Below, in pieces: positions 58,217 through 64,000 of a stretch of DNA of 64,000 nucleotides. Both the position numbers and the translations under genes were made by a program. The DNA is from Lateolabrax maculatus (lineage: Eukaryota > Chordata > Actinopteri > Acropomatiformes > Lateolabracidae), in NCBI GenBank assembly GCA_031216445.1, contig CM062206.1, positions 11,874,501 to 11,938,500 of the forward strand, read 5' to 3'. Under the pieces are notes generated by a model. The model was not told the origin of the DNA. It did not search any database and saw only the letters and a program-made list of their open reading frames with translations. Each line of letters starts with the position of its first letter. Position 1 is the stretch's first letter.

Positions 58217-60610
58217 ACTGTCTTACTGCAATAGCCTGGCTTACAATTTTATTCCCCACCATCTACACTATTAATGTTTCAGTTACACAATGAGCATCAA
58301 GTGCTTTATACCCAGAGGACATATGTTGAGTAAAGAAAAGGAAACATACTCTGCATCAAATCTAGATACTCAGGGTATCTGCAGGTCTGCAAAAAGCATT
58401 GAATTCAGTTCCCTCAAATTACTCATGCATTAATGTAAAGATTTATTGTTGTAGTTGTTTGAGTTGGAGCTCAAGACTGCAACTAATAAATTTCATAATG
58501 GATTAATCCACCAATTTTATCAATTGATTGGTTTGTTAAAATTAATTAAAATAAGTAAAAATAAATAAATACATTAAAATTAATTCAAAGGAAAAGCAGC
58601 AAAATTCACAAATTTGAGAAGTTTGAACCATGAAATGTTTTACATGAAAAATGACAAAAAAAGGGGTGATTAATTTTCTATTAATTGACTAATTAAGCAA
58701 CTAATCACTAACCACACTGGCTGTGGAGAGAACAGATAAATCTATAAACTGGACATGAGACTGGATTGTACACGCAGCAGGCTGTTAAATCCCCGTGTGG
58801 ACCCGTCGTAAGCAGTGTCAATTTTAGAAAAATCTTCAGCATCTTTTTGTAATTGGTTTATCCAATTATCAGTTTTCTGCCACTAAACTGGATCCAGGTC
58901 ACATTAGTTCATATTTAATTATATTACCAGAAATTGTTGTGTAGAGCTGTTGTGTCAGTAAATTCATGTGCTAAAGGTCTTGATCCTTGTATTTAATTTG
59001 GTGAACTCTGCAGAAACCCTGATGCGGTACCTTGTTTAAGAACCGATTGTTAATGTTTTGATATTATAAGCGTCTGATGAAGAGAGCCTGTTTGTTGTCC
59101 CTGTTAACTGCTGTTAACTAACTGAGTTTTATTGGAACCTGCTGAGAGGAGCCAATAACTTGTCCAGTACAATGATGTGGTATTTTCTGTCACATAACAC
59201 AAAAACACAAATTTATTGGTGATAAATCAAAAGGGCATGATTGGATATAACTACAGTGCCGTACACCTGCATGGAAGCATCTGCATTTGTCACATTTCTC
59301 CCTAAATCATTCAGGTTTTTCCTTTCCTTTCTTTTGTCGGTCCATCCGTTTTTGTGCAGCTACTGAGTAAAGTAAAACAAGCTATTCGGTTCAGGTCCTC
59401 CTGAAATCATCGATCACCGTCCAGTATGGCTTTGCTTCATACGTGACAGCTAAAAGTTGGCATGTGTGGATTACACAGAGAAAGAGGAACAGGTGCCTAA
59501 AGATCCAAACCACCAGACATGAAACAATGAAACAAACAAGAGCCCAACTCAAGGCAAGATCTGTGGCACAATGATGTTTCTATTGGAGCTTTTCAGTTTG
59601 TTGGTAAATCAGACAATACTAATTACTGGTAGGATCATCTGGGGCCCTGTCATGTTTTTGGAGGACTACTATTTGACCTTTGTGTAAGGTCTTCTTGGTT
59701 TTTTCTTTGTTGCTGTATAAACTTCCATACATATAGGTGACTTTTTAGTTGTTTTTGTTTTTTTTTTTTTGTTTGTGTTTGGTTTTGTAGAGGAATAGTT
59801 CACTTTTGGTTTATTTATTGGGCAGAACTTCTTTTTCCTGTTCCACCATTTTTTGAGAACTCTTTTAAATGTATAAATAGTCAGAACCTTGTTCTGGTTG
59901 TGTTGTTACTGCCTCCAGTTCACTTAGTCCACCATGGGGAGATAATTGTGACATCATTTGAAAATGATGAATGATGAAATTCATATATGCCTATTGGTAA
60001 TCCTCTTCACCTTTGAAGGTTTTATGACAAAGAGGCCATCATAATGACACCCTTATTGTTTGGGTAAGGGGGGGTGAGAAAGGGAGGGCGAGGGGACCTT
60101 ATTCGAGTTTATAACTACCAATTTGTCAGTAATCAAATTACCACATAAGAAAACATTGACACACAGTTAATTAGAGCCCTTTGGTGCTTGTTGTCCTCTT
60201 AGTCGTGTTGGAATCATCTCATCATCCATAATGTCTCAATGTCAGTCTTTAATATTGAACTTGAACTTCCCACAGGGAGGAATTTCTTTTGTTTTCAGAC
60301 ACGTTCACTGCTACAAAGAAAAATCTTATTTCCACATGACACATTTGTTGTTTTCCTCATCAAGACGGCGCTGTTGAAGGGATTTATCTTGGTTAAATTA
60401 TATCTAAATGTAGTCACTTACTCACCTACCCACTACTAATTTTCCTCCAGCACTGTCAATCTGCTGCGGTACCAACGTGCAGTAACTCAAGTTTCCACGG
60501 AGCCATTTCACATCCGTACCGCTGTCTCTCCGCTGTCCGCTCCCTGTAGTTCCCCTGTGTCCGTGTGTGTCCGTGTCCGTGTGTTTGATGAGGTGTGGAG
60601 GACAGGGGAG
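58217..60610. other. Intergenic between malat1 and scyl1
   Basis: About 2.4 kb. Contains the dispersed repeat at 58466-58710, a poly-T stretch near 59755-59771 and otherwise no coding frame. The scyl1 promoter probably lies in 60420-60600, where GC content rises and GTCCGTGTGTCCGTGTCCGT occurs. Confidence 0.5.
58466..58710 (+). repeat. Dispersed repeat, GGGCTGCAACTAAC family, copy 3
   Basis: AAGACTGCAACTAATAAATT, GGATTAATCC, AAAAGCAGCAAAATTCACAA, TTTGAGAAGTTTGAACCATG and ATTAATTTTCTATTAATTGA follow the element at 1556 in order and appear to include its right end (CTAATTAAGCAACTAATCA). Confidence 0.6.
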
Positions 60611-62661
60611 ATGTGGTCCTTTTTCGCCAGGGATCCTGTCAAAGACTTCGCATATGAAATCCTGCCAGACTGCCCGGAGAAGTCTGGAATATGGAGTCTG
60701 CACCGGGGGAAGAGAAAGGTAAGAAAAAAAAACAAAAAAAGAAAAAACCCTCCGCCGACGGTGCACGGCTCGAGGCCTGTCGGTGGCTGGCGTCGGTGCC
60801 TGCTCGCTCCTTTGATTTCACCTTTAGTCCCAACGTATAAATGCGTGGCCACACACCAGCTCCGTCCGTATCTCTCTCGTCCTCCTCGTTGATTTTAATG
60901 TCAGTGCTGATTTATTTTATTTTTTCTTTTTTCTCGTCGGTAGTTTGCGCTACCGGAGCTAGCTCGCGCTTTGTTTACGCCGGCAGACCGACACGTATTT
61001 CTCGCCACGTCACCCCGTTTTTAAGCCGAGTTAACACCCGGTTTTCTGGCCGTTTTCGGGCCGGTGCTTCGTCACATCACTGAAGGTCTCCGTCCTCCCC
61101 GCTGACAGCACCTCGCACACACCGCGAACCGGATTATCATCCTAATCTGGACCCGGACGACCACGACCGGCAGCAGCTTCCTGTCGCCACCGTGTTTATT
61201 TTGTCATTTCGCTTAAATATCAAAGTTCAACATGGCGTGAGTGTGATGTATGTGGGGCGGGTTTGTCTCCTCAGACCAACGGGGAGCCGGTGTCGGTGTT
61301 TGTGTACGAGGTAGCCCAGGGCACCGAGCAGCAGAGCCAGCTGGCCAAGGCTGCCTTCAAGCGCATGAAGACCCTGCGCCACCCCAACATCCTGGCCTAC
61401 GTGGACGGGCTGGAGGTGCGTGTTTGCTTGTGTTTGTGATGTTTTCGGGGAAGTGTTGCAAAAGCAAGTCGTTGTTTTTGTGGTGTAGCCATCATGTGAT
61501 CAGTGTCTCACCACCCCCCCCCCCTCATCCGTCTGCTTTTCTCTGCATGTTTACCCGCAGATAGAGGTGAGTGTGAATACTACATAATGTGAGCAGGTTC
61601 TCAGTTTTTGTGTGCTTAGTAAGCTCATAAAATACCCAAACTAATATCCAAACTAATAGTCCACTTGTGCTGTAGTATTGTTATTATTATTCACTTGTAA
61701 ATGTGCGCATCTGTCAGCACATCCTGTTACATGTTTTGCCGAAAGAATGAATTGAAAATCAATATGAAGGGTAAAATGACAGTAGTATAATTCCTACCAT
61801 AAATCCCTTAAATGTTACTGTGTGTACAAGGCTGTGTTGTGTTTCACCCCCTCTAGTTTAGTAGGTTAATAATGGTTATAATGGGTAATAATTCAGTATT
61901 TAAATGTATTGCTTTTTAATAGAAATTTGTGGTAAAGAGACAATACTGTCTTTGATGAAACATTGTTAAGTTGTATAAATGGATAATAAACGTCAGACTA
62001 ATATATATGTGTGTGTGTGTATATATATATATAGTTTTTGTTATTTTATTGTGATATTGTTTTGAACCCCTTCATAAAGCCATTGAGTTGAGTGTTTTTG
62101 CATTGAAGCTGGTGAAATAAAATATACACAATAGTTAGATATACATAAAATAATAGTTTATTTAGTTTATTTGCTGTTGTTTCACAGACAGAGAAGAGCC
62201 TGTACCTGGTTACTGAGCAGGTGACCTCACTTGCAGTCCACCTGAAGGCCCAGGCAGAGAAGGGTGGAGCCGGGGACCTGGAGGTCTCCTGGGGACTGCA
62301 CCAGATAGTGGTATGGATAGGAGAGTTTGCCATCTGCTACTTTCAGGGGAGCCATAGTTAAGCCATTTCTGTCACCTGTCCTCTATAAGCCCATACTCCA
62401 ATTCTGCTGTTTGCCTCCCACAGAAAGCTCTGAGTTTCCTTGTCAACGACTGCCACCTGCTCCATAACAACTTGGGCGTATGGTCTGTTTTTGTGGATCG
62501 AGCTGGGGAGTGGAAGCTCGGGGCCCTGGACCATGTGGCCCCTGAGCAGGGTGACCCAAGTGGGGTCTCACTCCCTGCCCCCAAGGCTGTTTACCCAGAC
62601 ATGGAGAAGTATGACCCACCAGAGATGCCCAATAGCAGTGGAGAGAAATGGTAAGAGAGGG

Positions 62662-62697
<36 letters not shown>

Positions 62698-64000
62698 CAT
62701 GATAGGACTATGTAAGATGCCTGAGTAAAGCATTGATAAACCTGGCCCTGGTTACTGCAGAGTTTTCTGTTGAAACCTTTGTATTGAACTGTGTGCATGT
62801 TTGTTGCAGGGCAGGGGAGGTGTGGCGGCTAGGCTGCCTGATCTGGGAGGTGTTCAACGGGCCACTGCCTCGCACGTCCTCCCTTCGTTCACTGGGAAAG
62901 GTACGTCACCTTGACGGTTGTGTTGTGTAATTGCCACACCATTATCAGTTTTTCCAGGGTGTATTTCCTCTTTGATATTCTAAAGATACTTCACTGTGTT
63001 GCTAGATTTCAACATTTGAGGAATGAAGAATACTGGGAATTACAAATACTTAGATTATTCATTTGTTTAATTTGCATGAAAGGGCTGACATTTTGCTCAT
63101 GTAAAGTACAAGCATTGTCAGACATGTATGTTCTTGCTAAGTTGCCTTCAGGCAAGGAATTTAACCTACAGTGGCTTCATGGGTTCAGTCACAGCTAAAA
63201 GGAATCTCGTGATATGGAGAAGTGTTGCTCACAGAGTTGTGTTCTCTCTCTTGTAACGTCTTTGTGCCCACAGATCTCCAAGGCCCTGGTCCCTCATTAC
63301 TGTGAGCTGGTGGGGGCTAACCCCCGAGCTCGGCCCAACCCATCCCGCTTTCTCCAGAACTGTAGAGCCCCTGGCGGGTTCTTCAGCAACAGCTTTGTGG
63401 AGAGCAACCTTTTCCTGGAGGAGATACAGGTCCACAGACTTGCATAAAGACACACCTAATCATGTATAACCGTGGTGTTTGCATTAAGGCCACAATCTAA
63501 CCTCACTAGTAAAGTCACAGCGCACAGTATAAAGATTGAAGCGGTGTGATAGTATAACAAAGAATAATAGTATAATAAACTATAATAAAAGTGGAATTCA
63601 AACTTTCTCTCCAGATCAAGGAACCCGCTGAGAAGCAGCAGTTCTTCCAGGATCTGAGTGACAATCTGGACTCTTTCCCCGAAGACTTCTGCAAACACAA
63701 GGTCCTGCCCCAGCTGCTCACCGCCTTCGAGTTTGGCAATGCAGGCGCTGTAGTCCTCACACCGCTCTTCAAGGTGAATCCTTACCTCCCTCCCTTTCAC
63801 ACTTCATTATATATCAGACAGTATTCTGCAGCGTCTCCAAGCACCTCTGATCATTTTCAAAGTAAAACATAAACAAACCAAAGTAAGACATGGTTATACT
63901 GGTATTCATATCTTAGTGCACACGTCATTTCACCTCTATGCCCTTAAAACATTTCCCTAACCTCATCTTCTTCCGTCTGTCTGCCAGGTGGGGAAGTTCC
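60611..64000 (+). CDS. scyl1: SCYL1, N-terminal kinase-like protein (exons 1-8, 3' part outside window)
   Basis: Exons 60611-60718, 61275-61415, 62188-62310, 62424-62650, 62810-62900, 63274-63429, 63615-63773 and 63988 onward give 339 codons in unbroken phase. The protein opens MWSFFARDPVKDFAYEILPD and keeps LRHPNILAYVDGLE, VSWGLHQIVKALSFLVNDC, IWEVFNGPLP, LVPHYCELVGANP, FLQNCRAPGGF and LPQLLTAFEFGNAGAVVLTP, all diagnostic for SCYL1. It is a pseudokinase: the HRD position reads HNN (LLHNNLG) and the DFG position reads GAL (KLGALDH). SCYL1 works with COPI in Golgi-to-ER transport and binds membranes through a C-terminal di-basic tail not visible here. The HEAT-repeat region begins in exons 7-8. 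The tetrapeptide ..EIQ/IKEPAEKQ joins exons 6 and 7 cleanly. Confidence 0.96.
61561..61566 (+). other. scyl1: Candidate 6-nt microexon in scyl1 intron 2
   Basis: ATAGAG is bounded by a strong acceptor (C-rich tract, TTTACCCGCAG) and a consensus donor (GTGAGT). Inclusion would add Ile-Glu in frame between DGLE (exon 2) and TEKSLY (exon 3). Known SCYL1 proteins lack this insert, so skipping is the default. Alternatively this is a decoy or recursive splice site. Confidence 0.3.
62003..62034. repeat. (TA)n/(TG)n microsatellite in scyl1 intron 2
   Basis: ATATATATGTGTGTGTGTGTATATATATAT is a compound dinucleotide repeat. Confidence 0.85.
62667..62692. repeat. Poly(A) tract in scyl1 intron 4
   Basis: About 26 consecutive A bases begin 17 nt after the exon 4 donor. 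The tract creates false Phe-rich minus-strand frames. Confidence 0.9.

Noticed and set aside
60422..60854. Minus-strand frames overlapping scyl1 exon 1
   Set aside because: Antisense to a firmly identified exon and containing poly-Phe from the A-rich intron start.

Overview
This window is vertebrate nuclear DNA, almost certainly from a percomorph teleost fish. Genes are split into short exons with GT-AG introns, (CA)n microsatellites are frequent, and several dispersed repeats have the look of families common in percomorph genomes. No prokaryotic, viral, CRISPR or operon-like features are seen. All exon models below were built by hand from splice sites and reading-frame continuity; no alignment was run.

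Layout. (1) 482-30616, minus strand: a gene of the CCDC88 (girdin/Daple/gipie) family. 23 coding exons give an unbroken frame of 1373 codons, with an N-terminal Hook-type domain and a long coiled coil; the C-terminus lies beyond the left edge. ccdc88b is the favoured paralog. (2) 33057-37394, minus: a complete 5-exon, 350-residue photoreceptor tetraspanin of the peripherin-2/ROM1 family, probably rom1. (3) 41233-49361, minus: a complete-looking 7-exon, 931-residue protein with a His-rich N-terminus, a Ser/Pro-rich middle and a short coiled coil, loosely TJAP1/BEGAIN-like, not firmly identified. (4) about 51740-57830, plus: a noncoding locus recognised as malat1. Its 3' end carries the U-rich/U-rich/A-rich triple-helix element followed directly by a tRNA-like mascRNA. 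(5) 60611 to the right edge, plus: the first eight exons of scyl1, a pseudokinase of Golgi/COPI traffic, continuing off the window.

The most notable part is 51350-58220. The malat1-then-scyl1 order and orientation match what is known in mammals, although the body of the transcript shows no similarity I can recognise by eye. The conserved element is the 3' processing and stabilising module: two U-rich motifs, a perfect 11-bp hairpin stem, an A-rich tract and the cloverleaf. Upstream lie a TATA box, an AP-1 site and several CRE elements. Inside are two local repeat arrays, one with three GGACT motifs at exact 25-nt spacing and one purine-rich.

The genes do not form one pathway. They are a cytoskeletal coiled-coil scaffold, a photoreceptor disc-rim protein, an unidentified scaffold, a nuclear lncRNA and a trafficking pseudokinase. 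Introns and intergenic DNA hold simple repeats, a degenerate GAATA/GAACA satellite, a roughly 1.26-kb inverted-terminal-repeat element and at least five dispersed repeat families present in two or more copies.
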